Source of the DNA: Periplaneta americana
Lineage: Eukaryota; Arthropoda; Insecta; Blattodea; Blattidae
Assembly (NCBI RefSeq): GCF_040183065.1
Contig: NC_091120.1
Location: 20,939,208 to 21,003,207 of the forward strand
Length of the DNA: 64,000 nucleotides
Direction: 5' to 3'
Position numbers and translations under genes: made by a program. This document shows positions 53,634 to 63,941 of the stretch, in pieces (within the stretch, counting starts at the first letter, position 1; every line of letters starts with the position of its first letter). The notes beneath the pieces are model-generated. The model was not told the DNA's origin. It saw only the letters and a list, made by a program, of their open reading frames with translations, and searched no databases.

Positions 53634-54227
53634 CAAGCAAACGTTCTGATGGGGGCAGATAAAAAAGTTAATTTTTTTTCTTCCACCATGTTAATAATGT
53701 CAAAAGAAGTGCTTATACAAATTTTGGCCACTCGACTGCAATTATGAGGGCCGTAAAAATAAGTTTTCCAGGGGCCGTTAACAGAAAAAAAACACAATTT
53801 CATTGGACAAATTTATTGAAAGAGACACAGCAATTGTTGAGCAATTTTTCAACATATTTTCCATCGGAATTGAGACATTTCTCACGTCATGAGATCGACA
53901 GAGAGAGATTCAGACGCAGTCAAACGCTGGTTCCGATCTGAGGCGACTGACTTCTGCGACACAAAAATTGATTCCATGGTATGGCAAATGTCTCAATTCC
54001 AGTGGGGGATATGTTGACAAATAGCGCAACAATTGCTGTATCTGTTTCAATAAATATGTCCATAAAATTGTGCTTTTTTCTATAAACGGACCCAAGGAAA
54101 ATCACTTTCTGGACTGCCTCGTAATTGCGGTCGAGTGGCCAAAATTTGTATAAGCATTCTTTTGACATTATTAACATGGTGGAAGAAAAAAAAAATTTTT
54201 ATCTGCCCCCATCAGAACGTTTGCTTG
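53634..54227. mobile_element. foldback element, about 245-bp arms, TTA target
   Basis: Ends CAAGCAAACGTTCTGATGGG inverted exactly at the right. TTA on both sides (53631-53633 and 54228-54230), consistent with PIF/Harbinger-type targeting. Arms remain complementary through ACATTATTAACATGG-type and GAATTGAGACATTT blocks, leaving a centre of about 100 bp. Short frames in the arms are not convincing genes. Confidence 0.85.
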
Positions 54228-54514
54228 TTAGCCCCAAATAATTTCCTCAGCATCTTATTTTCAAACCCATGTATTGTAGGTCCCTATCACCACGGCATGG
54301 CGCGTCCTCAGGTTGCGGATCGAGGAGACGGCCTCCAGATATGGTGGGTAGCTGTGAATATATTGAATAAGCAGTCGCGGACAGCCAATGAGGGGTGGTC
54401 CTCCAGCTTGGGGGTTGGGCTAACATCCCTTCACCGTAAAAAACAGCTTGTTACGAATCCTTCAAATAAGCCTCGGAATGGGACTGATTCTCTGGCACGA
54501 CCACAGCATTAAAT

Positions 54515-55327
54515 ACAGAATAAATATGGGAAATGCCTGTTATTATTCGGTTGAGAAACTTTTATCATCCAGTCTGCTGTCGAAAAATCTGAAAGTTAGA
54601 ATTTATAAAACAGTTATATTACCGGTTGTTCTGTATGGTTGTGAAACTTGGACTCTCACTTTGAGGGAGGAACAGAGATTAAAGATGTTTGAGAATAAGA
54701 TGCTTAGGAAAATATCTGGGGCTAAGAGGGATGAAGTTACAGGAGAATGGAGAAAGTTACACAACGCAGAACTGCACGCATTGTATTCTTCACCTGACAT
54801 AATTAGGAACATTAAATCCAGACGTTTGAGATGGGCAGGGCATGTAGCAGGAGTGGATCAGGACAGCACATTTGCACATCTCCTTTTTATGTTAGGTTAG
54901 GTTCTTTTCAAACTGAAATGACGAGTGAAGCGTACAGTTAAAAAAATTACTCTAACCTAACCTATCCTAACCTAACTTAACATAAAAAGGTTAGGTTAGG
55001 TTAGAGTAATTTTAACTGTACGCTTCACTCGTCATTTCAGTTTGAAAAGAACCTAACCTAACATAAAAAGGAGATGTGCAAACGTGCTGTCCTGATCCAC
55101 TCCTGCATGTAGCACATATGGGCGAATCCAGAAATGCATATAGAGTGTTAGTTGGGAGGCCGGAGGGAAAAAGACCTTTGGGAAGGCCGAGACGTAGATG
55201 AGAAGATAATATTAAAATGGATTTGAGGGAGGTGGGATATGATGATAGAGAATGGATTAATTTTGCTCAGGATAGGGACCAATGGCGGGCTTATGTGAGG
55301 GCGGAAATGAACCTCCGGGTTCCTTAA
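54515..55327 (+). pseudogene. family A RT C-terminal region in the derivative
   Basis: [20 protein letters not shown] through [10 protein letters not shown] is open (54448-54900 frame), cut by the MITE, and resumes at 55,114 with [20 protein letters not shown] and a stop replacing the W of RRRW. Ends NLRVP. Confidence 0.82.
54849..55104. mobile_element. palindromic MITE containing TTAGG-type motifs
   Basis: Ends AGGAGTGGATCAGGACAGCA inverted at the right, 9-bp target duplication GCATGTAGC (54840-54848 and 55105-55113), which suits Mutator-like elements. The two halves are complementary almost throughout. Both arms and the centre contain TTAGGTTAGG / CCTAACCTAA, the insect telomeric motif. 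Confidence 0.85.
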
Positions 55328-55436
55328 AAGCCAGTAAGTAAGTATCTTTTTCTCAAACATCCTTAACCTCTGTTCCTCTCTCAAAGTGAGAGTCCAAGTT
55401 TCACAAGCATACAAACAAAAAATACTTAAATATATC

Positions 55437-55492
55437 TCATTATTATTATTATTGTTATTATTATTATTATATCATCATCATCATCATCATTC
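55437..55492. repeat. (ATT)n and (ATC)n microsatellites
   Basis: Short trinucleotide tracts next to the 5' end of the split family A copy. Confidence 0.85.
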
Positions 55493-56120
55493 TGGATTGA
55501 ATATTTTAACCTGGAAGCAAGAAAGCAAAGGACATCGCTTTATCATGAACTGAACGAGATTCGAACTCACGCTCATGGCCTCACTAAAGCGTTAAAAATC
55601 TATGGACGGCGGATATCATGGGCACTAAGGTTCAATAATGCAGGTAAGTGACAAGGCGCGTTAGTTTAAAATGCGAGGTAATGGCTTTAATTAGCATACA
55701 AAGAGAATTCAATCAGCGGTGAATACTTAAGACAGGTTCTGTTTATTGTCTCATTACAATGCTGAGTCACCGAACTCCTGGACGTCCATTAAGCGTGAGC
55801 AGACCTCCCATTGCATGTCGATGTACATAAATATGCACTAAACCAGATGTGCGAACTCTTGATATTGCATCTATTACGTTGTTTATTAGCGTCCGAGCTG
55901 TTGTATTTTGCATATATATCGCCATCGACAGCAAAGGCGCTCGTTTATATTTGTCATAACCGTTAGGTGACAAGATGTTCACCAATTAATAAAAAGCACA
56001 AATTAATCTGTATGTTTTAGACATGTCTTACTTGCCAAGGTTTACCTTCAACTTCTAGACGATCTATACACACTTGTCCGACTCTTGACATGTGGTGTCA
56101 GCATTACTTTGAATGTCAAG
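55493..56120. other. no recognisable gene
   Basis: Unassigned. GAGATTCGAACTCACGC near 55560 resembles an inverted box B; no head or tail is found. Confidence 0.35.
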
Positions 56121-56334
56121 CGATCTTGGTAGCTCAATTGGCACAGCACTAGATTACGACTACGTGCACCCAAGTTCAAATCTAGGCGATGACAGACTAT
56201 CTCCGTCTGAAAAATAGATTACTACTTTTGCTTGCATGACGCGGAATTGATCGTGTGTCATGGTGGATGATCCCAAAAACAAATCTTGACAATGACGGAA
56301 ATGTATTCGTGGTGGACAAAGCCATTATTATATT
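56121..56334 (+). mobile_element. tRNA-derived SINE, divergent
   Basis: tRNA-like head 56121-56195 with GGTAGCTCAATTGGC (box A) and AGTTCAAATCTAGG (box B), then a body with TGCATGACGCGGAATTGATC. The body is repeated at about 56,795-56,935 and 56,990-57,110, giving tandem tails separated by another insertion. Confidence 0.65.
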
Positions 56335-56701
56335 ATATAATTCCATTGCCGCTGTAATTTAAATTTTAGTTTCTATTTTATTTTACTTATTTATTTTTAT
56401 TTTTTTTTTCTATATTCCTCTTATATTAATATTGTATTATATCATTTCTGTAACTGTGATTTTAAATTTTATTTCCTATTTTATTTTATTTTATATTCTC
56501 TTATAGGCCTATTAATATTAAATCTGAACTGCGACCGAACACGAGCGCTGCTCATTTGGTCTCAGATTTTGTTAATACTACTGTATCTCCTTTTTTATAT
56601 TGATTGTATTATTTTATTTCTATTTCTCTTGTTTGTTTGTAATTATATTCTTTATTCTGTATATTTAAATTAAAATAAATAAATAAAATAAAATAAAATA
56701 A
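56335..56701 (+). mobile_element. retroelement 3' UTR with (AAATA)n tail
   Basis: AT-rich segment containing ACTGCGACCGAACACGAGCG and ending in repeated AAATAAAATA. It looks like the 3' UTR of a non-LTR element. It separates two copies of the SINE body. No coding part. Confidence 0.5.
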
Positions 56702-57118
56702 ATACATTCCTAGAGCTTTTTCCAGATGCTCACGTTTTTCCTCACCATTTCACAAACACTCTACACAAGTTTCCTTTCAATATAATCTTTTTCTCCAAAA
56801 TAGGGTACCAGTAACTACTTGTGCTTGCGTGACGCCGAAATGTTCGTCTGTCATAGTAGACGATTGCAAATATAAATCTTGACGATGATGGAGATGTATA
56901 CGTGTTGGACAAAGCCAAAGTTATGAGAGAAATTTCCTACGTTTTTTCCTGAGATTTTCACGTTTTCCTTCATCATTTCACCAACGCTCTTCATAATTCC
57001 CCTTTTAACTTCATCTCCGTCTCAAAAATAGGGTACCACTTGTGCTTGCGTGACGCTGAATCGATTGTCTATCATGATAGAAGATTCCAAATACAAATTT
57101 TGATGTTTTACAGTAATA
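56702..57118 (+). repeat. two tandem copies of the SINE body, about 195 bp
   Basis: Copies share CACGTTTTTCCT / CACGTTTTCCTT, CATTTCACMAAC, AAAATAGGGTACCA and CTTGTGCTTGCGTGACGC, and match the body at 56,200-56,334. Confidence 0.75.
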
Positions 57119-57123
57119 ATATA

Positions 57124-57500
57124 CTTACTTACGGCTTTTAAGGAACCCGGAGGTTCATTGCCGCCCTCACATAAGCCCGCCATCGGTCCCTATCCTGACT
57201 AAGATTAATCCAATCTCTATAATCATATCCCACCTCCCTAAAACCCATTTTTATATTATCCTCTCAACTATATCTCGGCCTCTCCAAAGGTTTTTTCTCC
57301 CTCAGGTCTCCCAACTAACACTCTATATGCATTTCTGGATTCGCCCATACGTGCTACATGATCTGCTCATCATAAACGTCTGGATTTAATGTTTCTATTT
57401 ATGTCAGGTGAAGAATATAATGAGTGCAGTTTTGCGTTGTGTAACTTTCTCCATTCTCCTGTAACATCATCCCTCTTAGCCCGAAATATTTTTCTAAGAT
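57124..57500 (-). pseudogene. RTE-like 3' end (family A), C-terminal fragment
   Basis: Minus strand encodes the stretch from the FRAKRDDVTGEWRKLHN-like region to the C-terminus, with CTTACTTAC tail at the left. Altered residues and stops (the MDL region is changed). 5'-truncated. Confidence 0.82.
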
Positions 57501-57950
57501 ATGTTTAAGAGGCTTGGAATACCTACATCTATTATTCCGATTGTAACCTTAGCTGCATTGGAAGGATCAATTGCTCTACTGAAGCTTCACCTATATTCGA
57601 AATGAAACTAAGTTCATTAGCATTCTTTAATTTTTTGTAACACTTACCTCTCTAAAACTAAGTATATTTCCACTAATCTCAAAATGTATTTGCAGCTATG
57701 TACTTGTAGGAGTTTCATTGTCAAAACAAAATCAATGGTTAAATGAACTTGTAAACATTTATATGGTTAAGTACTCTTTGTCCATTGTGGCAGATCACGA
57801 ATGGTGAGATTTCTAAATTAGTATTGTACATACTAGTTCAATATTATTATCAATCTAATTATATTTTCTGTAACATGTAGCACTAATATTTTGTACAGGT
57901 GGAACGGATCTTATGGTCCATACCGTAATGCAGATGAAGATGATGATGAT
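57501..57950. other. no recognisable gene
   Basis: Unassigned spacer between two minus-strand family A copies. Confidence 0.4.
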
Positions 57951-57964
57951 GATTACTATTATTA

Positions 57965-57999
<35 letters not shown>

Positions 58000-58002
58000 G
58001 AC
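57951..58002. repeat. (ATT)n microsatellite
   Basis: ATT-rich tract ending at the TAAG-type tail of the next family A copy. Confidence 0.9.
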
Positions 58003-58019
58003 TTACTTACTGGCTTTTA

Positions 58020-58731
58020 AGGAACCCGGAGATTCATTGCCGCCCCCACATAAGCCCGCCATTGGTCCCTATCCTGAGCAAGATTAATCCATTCTCTACC
58101 ATCATATCCCACCTCCCTCAAATCCATTTTAATATTATCTTCTCATCTACGTCTCGGCCTCCCTAAAGGTCTTTCTCCCTCCGGCCTCCGAACTAACAGT
58201 CTATATGCCTTTCTGGATTCGCCCATACGTGCTACATGCCCTGCCCATCAAAAACGTCTGGATTTAATGTTCCTAATTATGTCAGGTGAAGAATACAATG
58301 CGTGCAGTTCTGCGTTGTTTAACTTTCTCCATTCTCCTGTAATTTCATCCCTCTTAGCCCCAAATATTTTCCTAAGCACCTTATTCCCAAACACCCTTAA
58401 CCTATGTTCCTCTCTCAAAGTGAGAGTCCAAGCTTCACAACCATAAGGAACAACCGGTAATACAACTGTTTTATAAATTCTAACTTTCAGATTTTTTGAC
58501 AGCAGACTACATGACAAAAGCTTCTCAACCGAATAATAACAGGCATTTCCCATATTTATTCTGTGTTTAATTTCCTCCCGAGTATAATTTATATTTGTTA
58601 CTGTTGCTCCATGATATTTGAACTTCTCCACCTCTTCAAAAGATTAATTTCCAATTTTTATATTTCCATTTCGCACAATATTCCCGTCACGAGACATAAT
58701 CATATACTTTGTCTTTTCGGGATTTACTTCC
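58020..58731 (-). pseudogene. family A RT C-terminal half
   Basis: Minus frame 58248-58631 (127 codons) holds [20 protein letters not shown], then [40 protein letters not shown] and IFGAKRDEITGEWRKLNNAE. Upstream of it LSFEE is followed by a stop. The C-terminal remainder to 58,020 is frame-broken. The rest of the RT lies beyond the jockey-type insertion. Confidence 0.83.
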
Positions 58732-58740
58732 AAACCTATC

Positions 58741-59370
58741 ACTTGACTTGATGAAGCTGTAAAATATCTTGGAGTGCACTTAGATCGCCGTCTATCATGG
58801 AAACATCACATCAACAACAAACTTAAATTGGCCTACTCAAGACTCGCTAAATTATATCCGCTCCTTAACAAGAAATCATCTCTAAAGCTACAAAACTGCA
58901 TGCTACTTTACACATCTCTATTACGACCTCTACTGCTTTATGCCTGTCCTGTCTGGGGAGGAGCTGCAATAAGTGAAATTAAACACATCCAGTCATTTCA
59001 AAATAAAGTCCTACGAATTTCACTCAATTCTCCTTGGTTTGTCCGTAACAGCCAACTACACAGAGAAACTGGTATTGACACAATCAAACAGTTTATTCAT
59101 TCACAAGCTAAGAAGTTCTGTAACAACCTAGAAAATGTTCCAGGCCCCATCCATTACTCTCTCGGAAGGAAGTCCACATTTCCCACCAGAATCAAGAGCC
59201 GACTTCCAAAGGACCTCATATTATAATCAAAATTTATCATCACACCAACCTATGTAAACAATTACTTATTAACAATTATTTTTGTTCATTGAGGAGCCCA
59301 ATCTAGGCAATCTAGAAATGATCTACATAGCGCTAAATGCGCTGATCTATCAATAAATTGTTAAAAAAAA
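58741..59370 (+). mobile_element. jockey-type retrotransposon 3' end (family E)
   Basis: 9-bp target duplication AAACCTATC (58732-58740 and 59371-59379) and a poly-A end. Inserted into the minus-strand family A copy in opposite orientation. Confidence 0.92.
58744..59226 (+). pseudogene. jockey-type RT C-terminal region
   Basis: Open to the stop at 59224-59226 (in-frame ATG at 58774, 150 codons). Reads AVKYLGVHLDRRLSWKHHIN, then KLKLAYSRLAKLYPLLNKKS, LLRPLLLYACPVWGGAAISE, IQSFQNKVLRISLNSPWFVR and THRETG-like LHRETGIDTIKQ, ending KSRLPKDLIL. This is the classic jockey ORF2 tail after the RT core. Uninterrupted but 5'-truncated, so it lacks catalysis. Confidence 0.85.
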
Positions 59371-59499
59371 AAACCTATCTCTTTACTTGCTTCCAGTAAA
59401 ATTCCCGTGTTTTCCCTAATCGTTTGTGGATTTTCTCCTAACATATTCACGTCATCCGCATAGACAAGCAGCTGATGTAACCAGTTCAATTCCAAGCCC

Positions 59500-59500
<1 letters not shown>

Positions 59501-59565
<65 letters not shown>

Positions 59566-59566
59566 T
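59501..59566. repeat. (ATT)n microsatellite
   Basis: About 22 ATT units. A second such tract lies at 60,686-60,747. Confidence 0.95.
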
Positions 59567-60683
59567 AGCCGTACCCGTGCGCTTCGCTGCACCCGTTAGA
59601 AATAAATATAAAGTAATTACATAATTAAAATAGGACATTTGATCCAGGAAACATTCGTGTTTGATAGAAGGATAAATCGTTTAATATGTTACTTAATTTA
59701 AATTGCATCCAAATAATTAAAATACGATCATTTTGGCCCAGAGACACTCATTTGGTGCAATGATAATTCCTTTAACATGTTTCTTAATTTTTATTACATG
59801 CAACCATAGTTTAATGAAGCTTGATATCATTTAGATTTAATGTGTATATTTTATTTTACTTGTTATAGGTTTCCATTGAATTATGGTAATAACTTAATTT
59901 TAACCCTTGTTTTCTACGTATTCAGTAAATGGCGTTTGGCCCACTATGGTTCTGAATCCTTTAAATAACTTAAATTATATTATATAATATTATATCAGAA
60001 GTTACTGTAATAACATTATAGCATTATGTCCATCTAGAGAAACTACACTTTCCAATGGTGAAATAATAATTAACTATACAAATCGGTTAATTTAGCTTCC
60101 GATATTACTTCATACAAACACAGAAACATTCTCTGTAGGCTATCTTTCATAGCTTTCGATTGTTGTGTTCAAGGCCCCTTATAGACGAAGTCATTTGTTT
60201 TTTAATTCATTACACGGCCTTAGATGGCAGTTATTTTAATTTTAAAACTCATTTATATCATTAAATATCAGTCCTATCAAAATTTTTCAAGGAATAAAAC
60301 TTATCGGACATTATTTTTAAAGAAACTTTTGTTATGTAACATTTTTCACAAAAATCAATAATAAGCTAGATATTTCGATCTATTCAATTCTGGCCCCTTA
60401 GGCTATAACCCCCCTTTTAAATAATGTATTTTGAATTCCATATAGCCTAAAATCTAAGTTACAACGAACTTAATTTATATTCCAATTTTCATCGAAATCC
60501 GTTCAGCTATTATCGCGTGAAAAGGTAACAAACATACAGACAGACAGACAGACATAGAAACAAAAATTTCAAAAAAGCGATTTTCGGTTTCAGGGTCGTT
60601 AATTATATATCTTAGGATCAATTATTTTTGTAAAATCGAAAATTACCAGAAAAATTTCGGCTACAGATTTATTATTAGTATGG

Positions 60684-60685
<2 letters not shown>
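59567..60685. repeat. dispersed repeat of unassigned family between two ATT tracts
   Basis: Starts CTAGCCGTACCCGTGCGCTT and ends TTATTATTAGTATGGATT. Near the right end it has CATCGAAATCCGTTCAGC, a short (CAGA)n tract at 60536-60555 and TTTCGGTTTCAGGGTCG. These motifs are typical of dispersed insect repeats, but I cannot name the class. No coding sequence. Confidence 0.5.
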
Positions 60686-60746
<61 letters not shown>

Positions 60747-60747
60747 G
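60686..60747. repeat. (ATT)n microsatellite
   Basis: About 20 ATT units abutting the 5' truncation of the family A copy. Confidence 0.95.
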
Positions 60748-62009
60748 AAGATTAACTCCGTACGTAGATGAAATTATTGGGGATCATCAGTGCGGTTTTC
60801 GACGTAATAGATCGACTATTGATAAGATTTTTTGTATTCGACAGATAATGGAGAAAAAATTGAAGTATAAGGGTACAGTACATCAGTTATTCATAGATTT
60901 CAAAAAGGCATATGACTCGGTTAAGAGGGAAGTATTATATGATATTCTTATTGAATTTGGTATTCCCACGAAACTAGTTCGATTAATTAAAATGTGTCTC
61001 AGTGAAACATACAGCAGAGTCGGTATAGGTCAGTTTCTATCTGATGCTTTTCCAATTCACTGCGGGCTAAAGCAGGGAGATGCACTATCACCTTTACTTT
61101 TTAACTTCGCTTTACAATATGCCATTAGGAAAGTTCAGGATAACAGGCAGGGTTTGGAATTGAACGGGTTACATCAGCTGCTTGTCTATGCGGATGACGT
61201 GAATATGTTAGGAGAAAATACACAAACGATTAGGGAAAACACGAAAATTTTACTTGAAGCAAGTAAAGCGATCTGTTTGGAAGTAAATCCCGAAAAGACA
61301 AAGCATATGATTATGTCTCGTGACCAGAATATTGTACGAAATAGAAATATAAAAATTGGAGATTTATCCTTCGAAGAGCAGGAAAAATTCAAATATCTTG
61401 GAGCAACAGTAACAAATATAAATGATACTCGGGAGGAAATTAAACGCAGAATAAATATGGGAAATGCGTGTTATTATTCGGTTGAGAAGCTCTTATCCAG
61501 TCTGCTGTCCAAAAATCTGAAAGTTAGAATTTATAAAACAGTATATTACCGGTTGTTCTGTATGGTTGTGAAACTTGGACTCTCACTCTGAGAGAGGAAC
61601 ATAGGTTCAGGGTGTTTGAGAATAAGGTGCTTAGGAAAATATTTGGGGCTAAGCGGGATGAAGTTACAGGAGAATGGAGAAAGTTAAACAACACAGAACT
61701 GCACGCATTGTATTCTTCACCTGACATAATTAGGAACATTAAATCCAGACGTTTGAGATGGGCAGGGTATGTAGCACGTATGGGCGAATCCAGAAATGCA
61801 TATAGAGTGTTAGTTGGGAGACCGGAGGGAAAAAGACCTTTAGGGAGGCCGAGACGTAGATGGGAGGATAATATTAAAATGGATTTGAGGGAGGTGGGAT
61901 ATGATGATAGAGACTGGATTAATCTTGCACAGGATAGGGACCGATGGCGGGCTTATGTGAGGGCGGCAATGAACCTTCGGGTTCCTTAAAACCCATTAGT
62001 AAGTAAGTA
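60748..62009 (+). mobile_element. RTE-like retrotransposon (family A), best-preserved copy
   Basis: 5'-truncated in the RT finger region and complete at the 3' end with a TAAG-type tail. Other copies in the window appear as fragments of this sequence. Confidence 0.9.
60749..61989 (+). pseudogene. family A reverse transcriptase, one frameshift
   Basis: Open from 60749 to 61591. [20 protein letters not shown] precedes the ATG at 60848. From that [13 protein letters not shown] (residues 15-24, motif A Asp17), [17 protein letters not shown] (73-89, motif B), VYADDVNM (113-120, motif C), [24 protein letters not shown] and [12 protein letters not shown] single missing T near 61542 (TVILPV block) shifts the frame. 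The second part (to 61989) carries [25 protein letters not shown]-type (altered to GYVAR) and MNLRVP. The N-terminal endonuclease is absent. All RT motifs are intact before the frameshift. Confidence 0.9.
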
Positions 62010-62011
62010 CT

Positions 62012-62796
62012 ATGTACCGGAGCTAGGTTATACTTTTCGTAGCGTCCTGAGGTAAGCATTTAGGGTCCGTTCGAACTCTAAAACTCCAGGACATACTAAC
62101 CGATAACTTGCCTAACTTGTTTGCGCTGCCTGGTCGTCACGTCCCAAGGAGCAGCTGGACACGTCGTACGATATGACGTCTCCCAAGCATGCGCGCGCCT
62201 TCTCTCGCTGTCACATTAGTCTTATCTGCCAAATCGTTTCAAGGGGGTAGCAATGCGCGTGCGTGTAACGTGTTCGTGACGGGGTTATGCCGAGCACTGC
62301 GCTTGCGTGTTGGTAATGATGCTATTTTATTATCTGAACTTATGTAACGCGTGTGTGTTTTATGTAATGTTATTTTCACGTAATTAACTTTTCCTACTTC
62401 GTTTTAGTTTGCTACATTTTATTCCCTCCCCTGCCACCGCTCTTCCTCAAATATTATAATCACTCTATCTTCTTTGTGTGCGTGTGCGGAGTGATAAAGT
62501 CATGTTTTGTTTAGCCTAACAGGCCTTATTAACTCCTCCCTAACCCGCGGTGTTACAACCCCTCTTTATTTTCGATATGGAAGTTCTTTAGCACAAAATT
62601 GGGAGCTCGTTCCCATTGCGATGCAGCTACACCCTACATTCCGTTACTTTCAATGCACTTTTCTTAATATACGTCACTCATTCCTAATAGAGTGGAACCT
62701 GTCTGAAGCGATCGCAAGACATTATAAAAAGTGACCGTTACATACTGCAGGTGGCGGACACCGACGTGTTCCGAGGATTACCGAGCGAGACCCGTG
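62012..62796. other. GC-richer spacer, no gene recognised
   Basis: Contains CpG-rich stretches (about 62110-62300) unlike the surrounding DNA, which could be an eroded promoter region or unmethylated repeat. A 75-codon frame at 62507 lacks motifs. Confidence 0.4.
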
Positions 62797-62998
62797 TCTA
62801 ATATTTATTTATTTACTTTTTAATTTATTTATGCATTTACGCATTTATTTTTTATTTTTTTATTTATTTACGCATTTATTTATTTATTTACCTATTTTAT
62901 TTTTTATTATTTATTTACGTATTTACGTAATTACTCACTTATTTGTTTATTTATTTATTCATTTAATTAACTTATTTGTGTATTTGTTTATTTATACA

Positions 62999-63039
<41 letters not shown>

Positions 63040-63283
63040 TTTCTTTAGTTATTTACTTATTCATTCATTAATTTTATTTATTTATTTATCCATTCATTTT
63101 ATTTATTTATTTATCCATTCATTTTGTTTATTTATTTACATATTCATTCATTTTATTTAATTATTTATTTACTTATTTATTTATATATTTATTTACGTAT
63201 TCACCTATTTTATTTATTTATTTATCTATTTATTTACTAATTTATTTATTAACTTATTCATTCATTTTATTTATTTATTTTAT
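62797..63283. repeat. ATTT-rich low-complexity tract with (AT)n core
   Basis: Degenerate TTTA/ATTT repeats with an (AT)n tract at about 63005-63036. The 109-codon frame within it encodes only I/F/Y/L and is not a gene. Confidence 0.93.
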
Positions 63284-63814
63284 GCTCGACCATGCCGAAA
63301 TGTAGTAATTATACACCTGGTAGCAGTCTTTTAATGCAAGTCATTAAAGTACAGGTGTTTTCAGCCAATGACAACTCAGCTTACAGGTGTTCAGCCAATG
63401 ACAAGTCAGCTTTGTACCGTTGTAAAACCGCAAGTATCGATTATTCTCGGATATACAATCGAAAGAGAATTAGCGAAAAGTCACGGAGACTGGAAATCCA
63501 ATACTGTCGCAGAAGGTTATGTTCTGTTACTATAATAATTAGCGTTAATTGTAACTAATATTCAAATAAATTCAATTTGTCATCTCGTTTTTCAATGTCG
63601 AATTCAATAATCAAGGTTATACCAAGTTTAACGGGATTACACAAGGTCAATGACATTATTGTTCCTCGGAAAAAAAATCAATAATTTCGCATCTGCGCAC
63701 ATCTCACAATTCACGACCTAGAACAAGGTCACTTCCGATCTTGTCAGATACAAATAAAATGTATACATCTGAATACTGTAATTTCAAGTTAGAAATATGG
63801 TCGAGTATAAAAAG
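63284..63814. other. unrecognised frame and spacer
   Basis: An 88-codon frame 63292-63558 contains a short internal repeat (FSANDNSAYRC, CSANDKSALYRC) derived from TTCAGCCAATGACAA duplicates at about 63359 and 63388. No homologue recognised; possibly chance. Confidence 0.3.
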
Positions 63815-63825
63815 TCGTATGAAAC

Positions 63826-63941
63826 TCGCCTATAATGGTAATTAAGAAGCTCGTATGAAAATTATGAAACTCGCTTGCGCTCGTTTCATAAATATCCATA
63901 CTCGCTCCTTAATTACCATCATTATAGGCTCGTTGCATAAT
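63826..63941. repeat. small foldback element
   Basis: GAAACTCGCCTATAATGGTA at the left is inverted near 63915-63941 (CCTTAATTACCATCATTATA then GGCTCG). Interior keeps further CTCG/CGAG symmetry. A MITE-like palindrome; no target duplication is clear. Confidence 0.7.

Larger units (their letters stand above)
54267..55343 (+). mobile_element. internally deleted RTE-like derivative (family A) with MITE inside
   Basis: 15-bp target duplication with two differences (54252-54266 and 55344-55358) sets both ends. The left 240 bp (GTAGGTCCCTATCACCACGG ... TCTGGCACGACCACAGCA) is non-coding and resembles the 5' leader of this element type. It then jumps to the C-terminal RT region (from about 54515) and the TAAG tail. 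The endonuclease and RT core are deleted. A palindromic MITE interrupts it at 54,849. Confidence 0.72.
53389..55424 (-). mobile_element. RTE-like host copy (family A), split by two insertions
   Basis: Minus-strand family A sequence at 53389-53633, 54228-54266 and 55344-55424. Pieces are colinear once the TTA-flanked foldback (53,634-54,227) and the plus-strand family A derivative (54,267-55,343) are removed. Encodes [20 protein letters not shown] and neighbours. Confidence 0.8.
58003..59500 (-). mobile_element. RTE-like retrotransposon (family A) split by a jockey-type insertion
   Basis: Minus-strand sequence at 58003-58740 and 59371-59500, colinear after removing 58,741-59,370. The right end stops in an (ATT)n tract in the YADD/GENxQT region. 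Confidence 0.88.

Noticed and set aside
53744-54177. Genes in the TTA-flanked foldback
   Set aside because: The frames on opposite strands mirror each other because the arms are inverted repeats; no domain recognised.
62831-63160. 109-codon frame
   Set aside because: Translation of an ATTT-rich tract; only hydrophobic low complexity.
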